Part shown: positions 1 through 6,378 of the stretch, piece after piece
How positions within the stretch are numbered: position 1 is the stretch's first letter
Layout: each line of letters opens with the position of its first letter
Assembly (NCBI GenBank): GCA_934502905.1
Contig: CAKSVK010000128.1
Span: forward strand, 1-10,518
DNA length: 10,518 nt
DNA from: an uncultured Chitinophagaceae bacterium
Lineage (GTDB): Bacteria; Bacteroidota; Bacteroidia; Chitinophagales; Chitinophagaceae
Direction of reading: 5' to 3'
Translations under genes and position numbers: made by a program
Notes under the pieces: model-generated
Told to the model about the DNA's origin: nothing
Seen by the model: only the letters and a program-made list of their open reading frames with translations
Databases searched by the model: none

Positions 1-33
1 AGGGATCAGGCTTATTAATTTAGCCGCTGTCAT
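1..33 (-). CDS. Possible gene start running off the left edge
   Basis: On the minus strand an ATG at 33-31 opens a frame reading MTAAKLISLIP that stays open to the window edge. Only 11 codons are visible, so no product can be named. The reason to consider it a real start is a perfect TAnnTTTG box (TATCTTTG) ending four bases before the ATG, the same arrangement seen before the other gene starts in this window. The visible residues (a short polar N-terminus followed by LISLI) would fit a signal peptide or membrane anchor, but this is a guess from very few residues. Confidence 0.4.
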   Translation of the reverse strand, partial: MTAAKLISLIP

Positions 34-37
34 AACA

Positions 38-45
38 CAAAGATA
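38..45 (-). promoter_or_regulatory. Bacteroidota -7 promoter element (TATCTTTG)
   Basis: The minus strand reads TATCTTTG, matching all six fixed positions of the TAnnTTTG element recognised by the Bacteroidota primary sigma factor. It lies 4 bases before the ATG at 33-31. I see no clear TTTG -33 element at the usual spacing; upstream (about 61-79) there is a bulged inverted repeat with CGAAC and GTTCG arms. This is the best -7 match in the window. Confidence 0.55.
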
Positions 46-240
46 AATCCATAGACACGTTTCGAACACTTGTGGTTCGGAACTCCGTATAACATCGATG
101 AAGCAGATACGGGTGTCAGCTTATGGTATAGGGGCTCCGGCGCCAGACAATAAAACAAAAAGAAGGCGGGGCGTTGAACAGGAGGGTAGAGCTGGTAATC
201 ATTTCGAACGCGAACCAAATCTTGGCTAACCGGGGCTTTT

Positions 241-1422
241 TTATTTGTTAACCAAAAAGTGCACGATCCTGCAGCTTTTCCGCTCGAGAAACCCCGGATC
301 AGCGGCCACTTCAATTCTTAAATTGTGTTTTCCTTTTTTCAGATCGTCGCCTAATACAAGATACCACGGCAGGTGCAGGCTGTTACTCCACTCCGTGTAT
401 AAGTTGATCTCTTTACTTTCTGCCCCGTCGATGTTATACCGTATAATGCCTGCGTCGGCTCCGGATACAATACAAATACCCACTGCATTTCCGGTGAAGG
501 AAAAATCAAGCGTAGCAGGTTGGCCAGTACTTTCCAGTACCGGCACGTTCACAAAGCCGGGCCGCGCAGGTAGGCTGTCTTTGGGCTTCCAATCGCTTAT
601 AAGCGTAAAGTTATGCAGGTGGGATGCCTTATCAACCGTTACATAATGTCCTCTGTCGTATATCCCTTTTGTTATGACGGGCGGCAGGTACCTGGTTGTA
701 TTTTTATGCCTGGAATAATATCCGGCATCTTTCACCAGCAATTGCCGTATGGTTTCAAAATATAGCTGCTGGCCGAAAGGAGAGGGGTGCAGGTCCTTAA
801 AATCATCTTTCCAGGTAAATTCCCCGTTTTTTATCCGTTGCTGCACTTCCTGAGCCAGGTTGAGAAACGGCAGCCTGTAGTGCCTGGCCAGCGCATCGTG
901 AACTGTTATCTCCCCAGGTTCCTTTCCCGCATCATAGTCTGCTGTTTTGTCTTCATCCGCAAAGGCCATCAATACGATATTCATGAGCGGGTTGTTATTC
1001 AAAGCATGACGGATAATCCCTTCCATAGCTCTTTGCTGTTGGTCCACCGGTGTTTTGTTTACATGATCGTTTACCGCAGCTTCCAGAAATAAAAGATCTA
1101 TTTTTCCCTTATCCAAAACATCCTTTTGTAATCTGAAGCTGTGGGGCACACTTCCCAGAGAGGCAACGCCGGCATATATAAAAGAAAATACCGTTTCGGG
1201 ATAGGTTGTTTCCAGGTAGTTCACCAGCTTATCCTTCCATCCCGGCGCCTGTGTAATGGAACCTCCTAAAAAAGCAACCGTACATCTTTTAGACCTGGTA
1301 ATAGCATGGAAGCTGTTATTGAGATGACCATAGCTGTGGATAAAAGAATCGGATGGCAGGCTGGTTTGCGCCCGGCTATTCATTAATGATAACCCGGTAA
1401 GAAAAAGGAGAATATATTTCAT
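241..1422 (-). CDS. Secreted SGNH/GDSL-family hydrolase
   Basis: A 393-residue protein with a signal peptide (hydrophobic residues about 3-14, probable cleavage after SRA near residue 18) and no lipobox, so it is probably periplasmic or secreted. Residues about 47-230 form an SGNH esterase/acylhydrolase domain: block I is GGSIT with nucleophile Ser55, a block II glycine is in YAGVAS (Gly85), block III is AVND with Asn118, and block V is DLHPS with Asp210 and His212 completing the triad. Residues about 245-393 form a beta-rich C-terminal region I do not recognise, possibly a carbohydrate-binding or accessory sandwich. Such enzymes remove acyl groups from sugars, polysaccharides or lipids; the substrate cannot be read from sequence. 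The next minus-strand gene upstream is over 1.1 kb away, so it is probably transcribed alone. The start is supported by the signal peptide and a promoter-like box 7 bases upstream. Confidence 0.93.
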   Translation of the reverse strand: MKYILLFLTGLSLMNSRAQTSLPSDSFIHSYGHLNNSFHAITRSKRCTVAFLGGSITQAPGWKDKLVNYLETTYPETVFSFIYAGVASLGSVPHSFRLQKDVLDKGKIDLLFLEAAVNDHVNKTPVDQQQRAMEGIIRHALNNNPLMNIVLMAFADEDKTADYDAGKEPGEITVHDALARHYRLPFLNLAQEVQQRIKNGEFTWKDDFKDLHPSPFGQQLYFETIRQLLVKDAGYYSRHKNTTRYLPPVITKGIYDRGHYVTVDKASHLHNFTLISDWKPKDSLPARPGFVNVPVLESTGQPATLDFSFTGNAVGICIVSGADAGIIRYNIDGAESKEINLYTEWSNSLHLPWYLVLGDDLKKGKHNLRIEVAADPGFLERKSCRIVHFLVNK

Positions 1423-1429
1423 AAATTAC

Positions 1430-1437
1430 TAAAGATA
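1430..1437 (-). promoter_or_regulatory. Likely -7 element for the SGNH hydrolase gene
   Basis: The minus strand reads TATCTTTA, five of six fixed positions of TAnnTTTG, 7 bases before the ATG at 1422-1420. No convincing -33 element is visible. If used, the transcript would have almost no leader. Confidence 0.45.
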
Positions 1438-1738
1438 AATGAATTACAGGTAAAAATAGAAAGAGAAAGTGCCTGGTTGGAAGTGAAATTTAGAAATTTT
1501 CAAAAAAATAATAGTTAGCGATGCAACCATATTGACTCCTTGAGCATCATTAATGCGTACAAATTATTGCAATAGCTTGTCAGCCCCTTTAGAAGTTAAC
1601 AACCCGCGCCCCTATAGATGAAGATCCATCCCCTTTAAAAACTCCGGATTGCATTGTGGCATTTTTTATTGAGTGCGTTAGTGTCCCTTTGCAGCTTTTT
1701 AAATAAAAGCCGGAGAAATCTGAAAATGCAATCAAGAT

Positions 1739-1777
1739 AAACTGTGCCTTGAACAGTTAGGTTTTTGGGCACAGTTT
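1739..1777. repeat. Inverted repeat, 10 bp perfect stem (copy A)
   Basis: Arms AAACTGTGCC (1739-1748) and GGCACAGTTT (1768-1777) are exact reverse complements around a 19-base loop. A run of T (1775-1778) overlaps and follows the right arm, so the structure could act as a weak terminator on the plus strand. The core ACTGTGC/GCACAGT recurs in the hairpin at 1954-1980. Confidence 0.6.
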
Positions 1778-1953
1778 TCCGGAAACCAGGAGTTCCCCGT
1801 TTTTTAATACCAATATATGAGAAAACCATTAACCTGATGGAGGATACCAATAGTTTATGTGCCTATCCGTGTCACTGAAAATGTCGATCATTGGCCTTTT
1901 GCTTACCCCTTTAATCATGCAGAGAAACCACCGGTACAAACTATCTTATTGAT

Positions 1954-1980
1954 ACTGTGCTTCTTTTCCGGAAGCACAGT
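1954..1980. repeat. Inverted repeat, 10 bp perfect stem (copy B)
   Basis: Arms ACTGTGCTTC (1954-1963) and GAAGCACAGT (1971-1980) pair perfectly around a 7-base loop and are followed on the plus strand by TTT. It shares ACTGTGC...GCACAGTTTTC with the hairpin 213 bp upstream, and both copies are followed within 12-19 bases by TCCCCGTTTTT. It may be a rho-independent terminator or a member of a repeat family. Confidence 0.6.
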
Positions 1981-2320
1981 TTTCAAATCAATCCCCGTTT
2001 TTAACATATCCTTGAAAAACCGTCCCCTGACTCTGGAAAATGCTTTATGCTACCACCGTTTTACCCCTTTACTTCAGTCGGAAAACCCTGAGTGGAAATC
2101 GTGACAGACTATTTGTTTAGAATGGTGAGCAGCATTATTGCCCGTTTTTTATCCTCCTTTATGATAAGCACGACCCTATGAAACATTTTTATCTATTTCC
2201 GTTGTGAATTGCCGGAAAGGCATCGCTTTATAGCTACGCGATCTGTAAGGCTTTACCATGCCTGTAGCCTGGCTGCTATCCGTTTCTTAACCTGATGTTA
2301 TCCTGTGAACCCCAAGCCCA

Positions 2321-2350
2321 AAAACCGGTCTTTTGACCGGTTTTGTTTTT
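2321..2350. terminator. Bidirectional rho-independent terminator
   Basis: A perfect 10 bp stem, AAAACCGGTC (2321-2330) with GACCGGTTTT (2335-2344), closes a TTTT loop. It is followed on the plus strand by G and five T, and on the minus strand a run of five T overlaps the end of the stem. On the minus strand it lies about 250 bases beyond the VWA gene stop and could end that transcript. On the plus strand no coding gene precedes it, which raises the possibility of an unannotated RNA. Confidence 0.8.
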
Positions 2351-2598
2351 CAGAAACTTTTACTACGTCTACCTTTTCTGTGATTAAACAACCTTGATGA
2401 CTAAGCCGTTTCTGTGTCCTTTATCCTAATTTCTTTTTGCGTTGTTTTGATGATGTAAAAATGGCTTGAAATTTACACTTAAGGAACTTTATTCGCCTGG
2501 TGTATTTTCTCTGTCGATAAATGGTTTTTTTTATACGATAAGCAGAAACATGTATTTATTTTAGTGCGTTAGCATTTGATAATGTTAGGCTGATCAGG

Positions 2599-4323
2599 TC
2601 AGTCAGCAGCTTCTTTTACAAGCACATCCGGGAGGTGGTGCTTTCGCATATCGTAAAAGTTACCGTTGCCGTCTTTGCAAAGCAACCTGAAATATCCGGT
2701 TGTTTCGGGATCATGCCTGTTACCCAGCAAAAGGATGCTGAGGCTGATCCCTTTTGACTGATACCGCCTGATCTTTCTTTTGCTCTTCCCGGAGAGTGCG
2801 AATTGTCCGTCCGTAATGATCAGCAGCTTTGTCTTTCCTTTATAACCGATGGACCCGTCCACCAGCTGATAACCGTCATTTACAGCGGCTTCGGCATTGG
2901 TAGCACCCCGGACCTGGAGATTGTCAATGATTTTGAAGATTGTTTCCTTTTCATTGCAGGGGCTGAAGCGTATAAGAATGTCGGAACTGTCTCCAAAAGT
3001 AACAATGGAGATCCTGTCCGTTTCACGTTGTAGCTGAACAAGGCTTTTTAAACCTTTTTTCAGCGTATCTATTGTATGCTCTTCACGCATGGAGTTGGAT
3101 ACATCCAGCAGGTATACAGTATGGTGAGGATCGGCAGAAAGGATCATTTGCCGCCACTGTTGCTGGGCTTCGTCCTCCTGTTCCGGCATGACCCACGCAA
3201 ACCGGTAGCCTATCCTTGGTTTCTTTAACAATACGTTTTGGGCAGTGTCGGCACCCAGGCGGGCAGCCATCTCAGGACTGTAATCCATGTTTTCAGCATT
3301 TGCCAGCCCGTCGGAGCATTCTGTAAACTGGTTATAGTAATGGATAACCCAGTTATACCGGTTTACAAACTTATTGTAGGTTTCATATTCACGGGGCATA
3401 TGCCTGAAATAGTGTGTTGTATCGGATTTAAACCAGAATATCGTCCCGGTCATGTTCCTGTAGAACGTAAGGTACCGGGTGTGGGGAAAGGCGCCATTAT
3501 TCGGTTGATTGAAGCCATATGTTCCGGACAGATAGTGATCTGCAAGGGATTGCCCCTGTTTGTTAAGGCTTCGCAACAGGGAATCATTCTCATGACGGCG
3601 ACTGTCATCTCCGTTATACAGCTGATCCCTCCATGCTTCTATAAGATGAACGGATTGCAGCAGTTCTTTTTGTGCAGCGTTGATAAGCGGCTGGGTTTCC
3701 AGCGGCGTAAATGTGGCATAATACCTTTCTATTTCGCCGTAAAGCTGTGCTGAGGCGGTATTATATTTTTCCAGGAGTGGTTGTAGCGCATATAATATTC
3801 TTCCGGCATCTGTAAATCCGGTATCTGTAGTGAAGCGCTGATTGTTTACATAATCCACCATTTTTTTGTAGGTGCATTCCAGGCTGTCGAAGCAACGCTG
3901 AAAATGAGCAAGGGTATGATTCACAGGCTCGTTTTCTACCGGGTACCCGGAAATCCTTTCCGATAATACTTTTTTTACTCGGTATAACGGAAGCATGGCA
4001 GACTGGTAGTCATCAATGTATCCGTCTTTATCTGGTGTTAATGCTTTATATAAATGAAAGTCTCCTGATTTCAATCTTCTTCCCGGCTTTACAGAAACAT
4101 GCCATAGATGGACGTTGTTCTTTTGCAGGTTGTTGGTATAAGCCCCGGCGAACCTGGTAATATCAAAGTATACCTGCTGCTGGATCCTGCTGGCTTCATT
4201 CATATAGTCAACAATTGCATTCAGGGTGAACACCTGTTGGTTTCTTTTGGAGGGTAACTGTCCGTATATGCTCCGGGCAGAAAAAGAGATGAACAGCAGG
4301 TATGTCAACAATTTAAGCTGCAT
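2599..4323 (-). CDS. Secreted von Willebrand factor A domain protein
   Basis: A 574-residue protein with a signal peptide (hydrophobic residues about 4-15, likely cleavage near residue 21) and no later membrane segment, so it is probably periplasmic or exported. The C-terminal VWA domain spans about residues 400-574 and has an intact metal-ion-dependent adhesion site: DVSNS (Asp407, Ser409, Ser411), RGATN (Thr475) and ITDG (Asp505). VWA domains bind partner proteins through a divalent metal. Residues about 25-395 match no family I recognise; the region is rich in charged and aromatic residues and looks mainly helical, with four cysteines (144, 150, 336 and, in the VWA part, 456). It lies 54 bp after the DUF2147 gene on the same strand. 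The start is supported by the signal peptide and a promoter-like box 3 bases before the ATG. The function of the whole protein is unknown. Confidence 0.9.
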   Translation of the reverse strand: MQLKLLTYLLFISFSARSIYGQLPSKRNQQVFTLNAIVDYMNEASRIQQQVYFDITRFAGAYTNNLQKNNVHLWHVSVKPGRRLKSGDFHLYKALTPDKDGYIDDYQSAMLPLYRVKKVLSERISGYPVENEPVNHTLAHFQRCFDSLECTYKKMVDYVNNQRFTTDTGFTDAGRILYALQPLLEKYNTASAQLYGEIERYYATFTPLETQPLINAAQKELLQSVHLIEAWRDQLYNGDDSRRHENDSLLRSLNKQGQSLADHYLSGTYGFNQPNNGAFPHTRYLTFYRNMTGTIFWFKSDTTHYFRHMPREYETYNKFVNRYNWVIHYYNQFTECSDGLANAENMDYSPEMAARLGADTAQNVLLKKPRIGYRFAWVMPEQEDEAQQQWRQMILSADPHHTVYLLDVSNSMREEHTIDTLKKGLKSLVQLQRETDRISIVTFGDSSDILIRFSPCNEKETIFKIIDNLQVRGATNAEAAVNDGYQLVDGSIGYKGKTKLLIITDGQFALSGKSKRKIRRYQSKGISLSILLLGNRHDPETTGYFRLLCKDGNGNFYDMRKHHLPDVLVKEAAD

Positions 4324-4326
4324 CTG

Positions 4327-4334
4327 CGAATATA
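4327..4334 (-). promoter_or_regulatory. Possible -7 element for the VWA gene
   Basis: The minus strand reads TATATTCG, five of six fixed positions of TAnnTTTG, 3 bases before the ATG at 4323-4321 and inside the 54 bp gap to the DUF2147 gene. A TTTG lies further upstream, but its spacing is too long for a classical -33 element. It would let the VWA gene be expressed apart from the gene before it. Confidence 0.35.
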
Positions 4335-4377
4335 ATAACGAAGGCTGTATCAGCTTATACTACAAACTAAGTATTTA

Positions 4378-4806
4378 TTAATCTGCTCTCGCCCATGTGG
4401 TGGTTCGTCCCAGCAGCGTAAAACCTTTATAACCGCGCAGATGCAGAATATCTCCGTTCAGCTTCAGGGTGCAGGAATAGGTATTGCCCGATTTAGGGTC
4501 ATAGATGGTTCCGCCCGTCCACTCTTTTCCGTTATATTCCAGGTCCTTCAATATAACGGTATGGAGTAATGTCCTTTCTTTTAGACCGGCATCCGGATTT
4601 TTTTCGTCTTTCCGTAGCCTGCCATCTTTAAGTATAAGGTTCTTACCCCATATTAATTTGCCAAAGAACAGGGTACCGGATTGGTATATCTCAATCTTTG
4701 CATCTTTTTCTTCATTCAGCCATTGACCCGTAATCCTCTCGGCAGCCTGCTGCGAAAATAAAAGATACTGCTGCATCAACAGTAAAAGTGTTATTACATA
4801 TTTCAT
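4378..4806 (-). CDS. Secreted DUF2147 family protein
   Basis: A 142-residue protein of the DUF2147 family (PF09917), small exported beta-rich proteins of unknown function common in Bacteroidota and Proteobacteria. Residues 1-19 form a signal peptide (MKYVITLLLLMQQYLLFSQ). The mature part shows the family hallmarks: GQWLNEEKDAKIEIY near the N-terminus, FGKLIWG in the middle, GGTIYDPKSGNTYSC (98-112) and LRGYKG...LGRTTTW (133-148 region, close to the C-terminus). The open frame extends 17 codons further upstream, but I chose the ATG at 4806-4804. It begins the signal peptide directly, and the promoter-like box at 4811-4818 would otherwise lie inside the gene. It is divergent from the four-helix-bundle gene at 5022 and followed after 54 bp by the VWA gene. 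Confidence 0.92.
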   Translation of the reverse strand: MKYVITLLLLMQQYLLFSQQAAERITGQWLNEEKDAKIEIYQSGTLFFGKLIWGKNLILKDGRLRKDEKNPDAGLKERTLLHTVILKDLEYNGKEWTGGTIYDPKSGNTYSCTLKLNGDILHLRGYKGFTLLGRTTTWARAD

Positions 4807-4810
4807 GGAA

Positions 4811-4818
4811 TAAATGTA
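4811..4818 (-). promoter_or_regulatory. Likely -7 element for the DUF2147 gene
   Basis: The minus strand reads TACATTTA, five of six fixed positions of TAnnTTTG, 4 bases before the chosen ATG at 4806-4804. The 215 bp between this gene and the divergent gene at 5022 must hold both promoters. Confidence 0.4.
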
Positions 4819-5008
4819 CACTATTTGATAAAGCTGGATTTTCTGTACGCTCTGCATGCCGGGATATTTTAAAAGAACGCAATGACGGCATCATGGAAGG
4901 GGGATTCTAATACTTACGTTAAAACTATGCCTGAACAGGATCCTATAACCTGCTTTGACGAATCCGTCTGGCTATTATTCGTAAATTAGATGATCATCAT
5001 ACTATAAA

Positions 5009-5016
5009 TAAACTTG
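5009..5016 (+). promoter_or_regulatory. Likely -7 element for the four-helix-bundle gene
   Basis: The plus strand reads TAAACTTG, five of six fixed positions of TAnnTTTG, 5 bases before the ATG at 5022. No clear -33 element is visible. A palindromic ATGATCAT lies a little upstream (about 4990-4997). Confidence 0.4.
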
Positions 5017-5021
5017 CCGCT

Positions 5022-5672
5022 ATGAAGCTATCCGGAGGAAGAGGAGAAAAGAAAAGACTGGTTTTGTTCCTGCTGATCATATTGTTGTTTTCCCTGCTCA
5101 GCAATTATTTCAGCAGGCAGTCTTATGACAGGCTGGACAGGAATATGTCTTCTATTTACCAGGACAGGCTGATGCCAAGCAGCTACCTTTTTCGTTTAAA
5201 TGATCACCTGTATCAAAAAAAATTGCTCCTGCAGGACCTTTCGGACCAACCTGCCATAACGGCGGCGCTCGATAGCCACAACCATGATATCAACGGAATT
5301 ATTGAGGCGTACTCTGCCACTTACCTTACTGCAAATGAAGAGGAATACTGGACGGATTTTAAGAGCAGCCTTGAAAAATATAATAGAGCGGAAAACGATA
5401 TACTGGCTGCTTCCGGTAACAATGCCGATGCAGACCGTATGCTGAATGCCGGTTTTATACAGGCGCTTTCCAGTCTTAACCAGCTGAATGAATTGCAGGC
5501 TGCAGAAGGACTGAAGCTACAGGATGACTCCAAGTCACTGTTGCAAAGCACGGTTTTACGAGCCTACCTGGAGGTTTCGTTGTTGTTTATTTTGGGTATT
5601 GTAGCATTGTGGATGCTTACGAGTTATGAACGGGTAGTGTATCCGGCTATGGGCGGCAGCTTACTCAATTGA
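5022..5672 (+). CDS. MCP-type four-helix-bundle membrane protein
   Basis: A 216-residue protein with the layout of a chemoreceptor sensor module: a basic N-terminus, transmembrane segment about residues 12-29, a helical extracytoplasmic region about 30-180, and a second transmembrane segment about 183-201. The sequence just after the first membrane helix (SSIYQDRLMPSSYLFRLND, 43-61) is typical of the 4HB_MCP_1 ligand-binding domain (PF12729). The cytoplasmic tail is only about 15 residues, so there is no HAMP, methyl-accepting, kinase or cyclase output domain. Similar stand-alone proteins occur in Bacteroidota, and their role is unknown; signalling through a partner membrane protein is an inference. 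It is the only plus-strand gene here and ends 12 bp inside the convergent lysoplasmalogenase gene. No frameshift is apparent beyond the stop, because the DNA there codes in the other direction. Confidence 0.88.
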   Translation: MKLSGGRGEKKRLVLFLLIILLFSLLSNYFSRQSYDRLDRNMSSIYQDRLMPSSYLFRLNDHLYQKKLLLQDLSDQPAITAALDSHNHDINGIIEAYSATYLTANEEEYWTDFKSSLEKYNRAENDILAASGNNADADRMLNAGFIQALSSLNQLNELQAAEGLKLQDDSKSLLQSTVLRAYLEVSLLFILGIVALWMLTSYERVVYPAMGGSLLN

Positions 5673-6365
5673 GTTCCGCGAAACCGATAAATGATATGTA
5701 ATGGCTCCCTTTACAAGGAGATATTGTGCTGCGCAATAGGTGAGCATTACCCAGGCTCCGGACAAGGGAAAAGGAACGGCAAATGTATTAACAGCCAGTA
5801 AGCTATCGGATATGACAAATAAAGTGGCGCCGGCAAAAAAGTAGCCGGCAGTCCGGCGGGGCAGTTTGCCAAAAAGATTAAGACATACAACCAGGAAGCA
5901 GTTGATAACGAGCGCATATAAAACAACCGGGATCTTCAGGGCTTGGAGATAGGGAAGAAGGAACCACAGGAATATTGCCAGGTATAAAATAACCGGAACC
6001 AGGAGATAAGGCTTTTGAGCGATGAAATGCCGGCCGCTTATTGTAGCAATGGCCAGTATATAAAAGATGTGACCCGTCAGAAAGCTCACCAATCCGTAAA
6101 TAAAATATTCATTTTTCATCAGCAGGACATCGCCCGCCCAGCAAAAGATCAATGCTGTGGAAAACAGCCTGGAAAAGCTGTTTTTAAGACCGGTAGCCGT
6201 TGCATAGGCGATCAACAAAGTGGGAATGAGTAACGGCTTGGTAAAAAGTGTCAGGCTGGAAGCTCCTTTGATGATCAGAATAATATGGAGGATGCTTAAG
6301 ACTGCAAAAAGCAAAAGCATCATTTGGGTAACCGGTTTTATAGTAGGAGGAATGGACTGCCGCAT
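5661..6365 (-). CDS. Lysoplasmalogenase (YhhN/TMEM86 family)
   Basis: A 234-residue integral membrane protein of the YhhN/TMEM86 family (PF07947), about the usual length, with roughly eight hydrophobic segments. Family members hydrolyse the vinyl-ether bond of lysoplasmalogens, giving a fatty aldehyde and a glycerophospho-headgroup. The conserved residues of the family are visible: WAGDVLLM (Asp79), LTGHIFY (Gly98, His99) and VISDSLLAVN (Asp187). The frame stays open 19 codons further upstream, but that start would overlap the EamA gene by over 40 bp and add a non-hydrophobic tail. The ATG at 6365-6363 leaves a 13 bp gap and is preferred. It is probably the second gene of an operon with the EamA transporter. 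Its 3' end overlaps the convergent gene by 12 bp. Whether this organism makes plasmalogens cannot be judged here, so the physiological substrate is uncertain. Confidence 0.92.
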   Translation of the reverse strand: MRQSIPPTIKPVTQMMLLLFAVLSILHIILIIKGASSLTLFTKPLLIPTLLIAYATATGLKNSFSRLFSTALIFCWAGDVLLMKNEYFIYGLVSFLTGHIFYILAIATISGRHFIAQKPYLLVPVILYLAIFLWFLLPYLQALKIPVVLYALVINCFLVVCLNLFGKLPRRTAGYFFAGATLFVISDSLLAVNTFAVPFPLSGAWVMLTYCAAQYLLVKGAITYHLSVSRNSIE

Positions 6366-6378
6366 ACACAATATAAGA

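Larger units (their letters stand above)
1423..2598. other. 1.18 kb gene-free region with hairpins
   Basis: No open frame here looks like a real protein. The two longest (minus 1850-1635, 71 codons; plus 1859-2104, 81 codons) lack recognisable domains, signal sequences or convincing start signals. The region holds two related long-stem hairpins (1739-1777 and 1954-1980), a strong terminator hairpin (2321-2350), and a ten-base direct repeat AGTGCGTTAG at 1672-1681 and 2563-2572, each preceded by a T-rich run containing TTTATT. It may be decayed DNA or may encode small RNAs. I see no transposase remnant or tRNA. Confidence 0.6.

Noticed and set aside
165..235. tRNA-like sequence: GGTAGAGC plus TTCGAA and an acceptor-like GGCGGGG
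   Set aside because: The D-arm-like and T-arm-like pieces are far too close together and no complementary CCCCGCC acceptor strand follows, so no cloverleaf forms.
30..314. 94-codon minus-strand frame overlapping the 3' end of the SGNH gene
   Set aside because: It reads out of frame through the confident SGNH gene and then non-coding DNA; composition and lack of motifs indicate a chance frame.
1635..1850. 71-codon minus-strand frame
   Set aside because: Basic, low-complexity translation without domain, signal peptide or start signal; it overlaps the hairpin at 1739-1777.
1859..2104. 81-codon plus-strand frame in the gene-free region (begins MPIRVTENVDHWPF)
   Set aside because: No recognisable domain or promoter-box arrangement; it runs straight through the hairpin at 1954-1980, whose perfect arms would constrain coding. 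I briefly considered a transposon remnant but could not match it to any family.
4856..4891. Inverted repeat ATGCCG-N24-CGGCAT between the divergent genes
   Set aside because: Only 6 bp arms with a long spacer; expected by chance and not centred on either promoter box.
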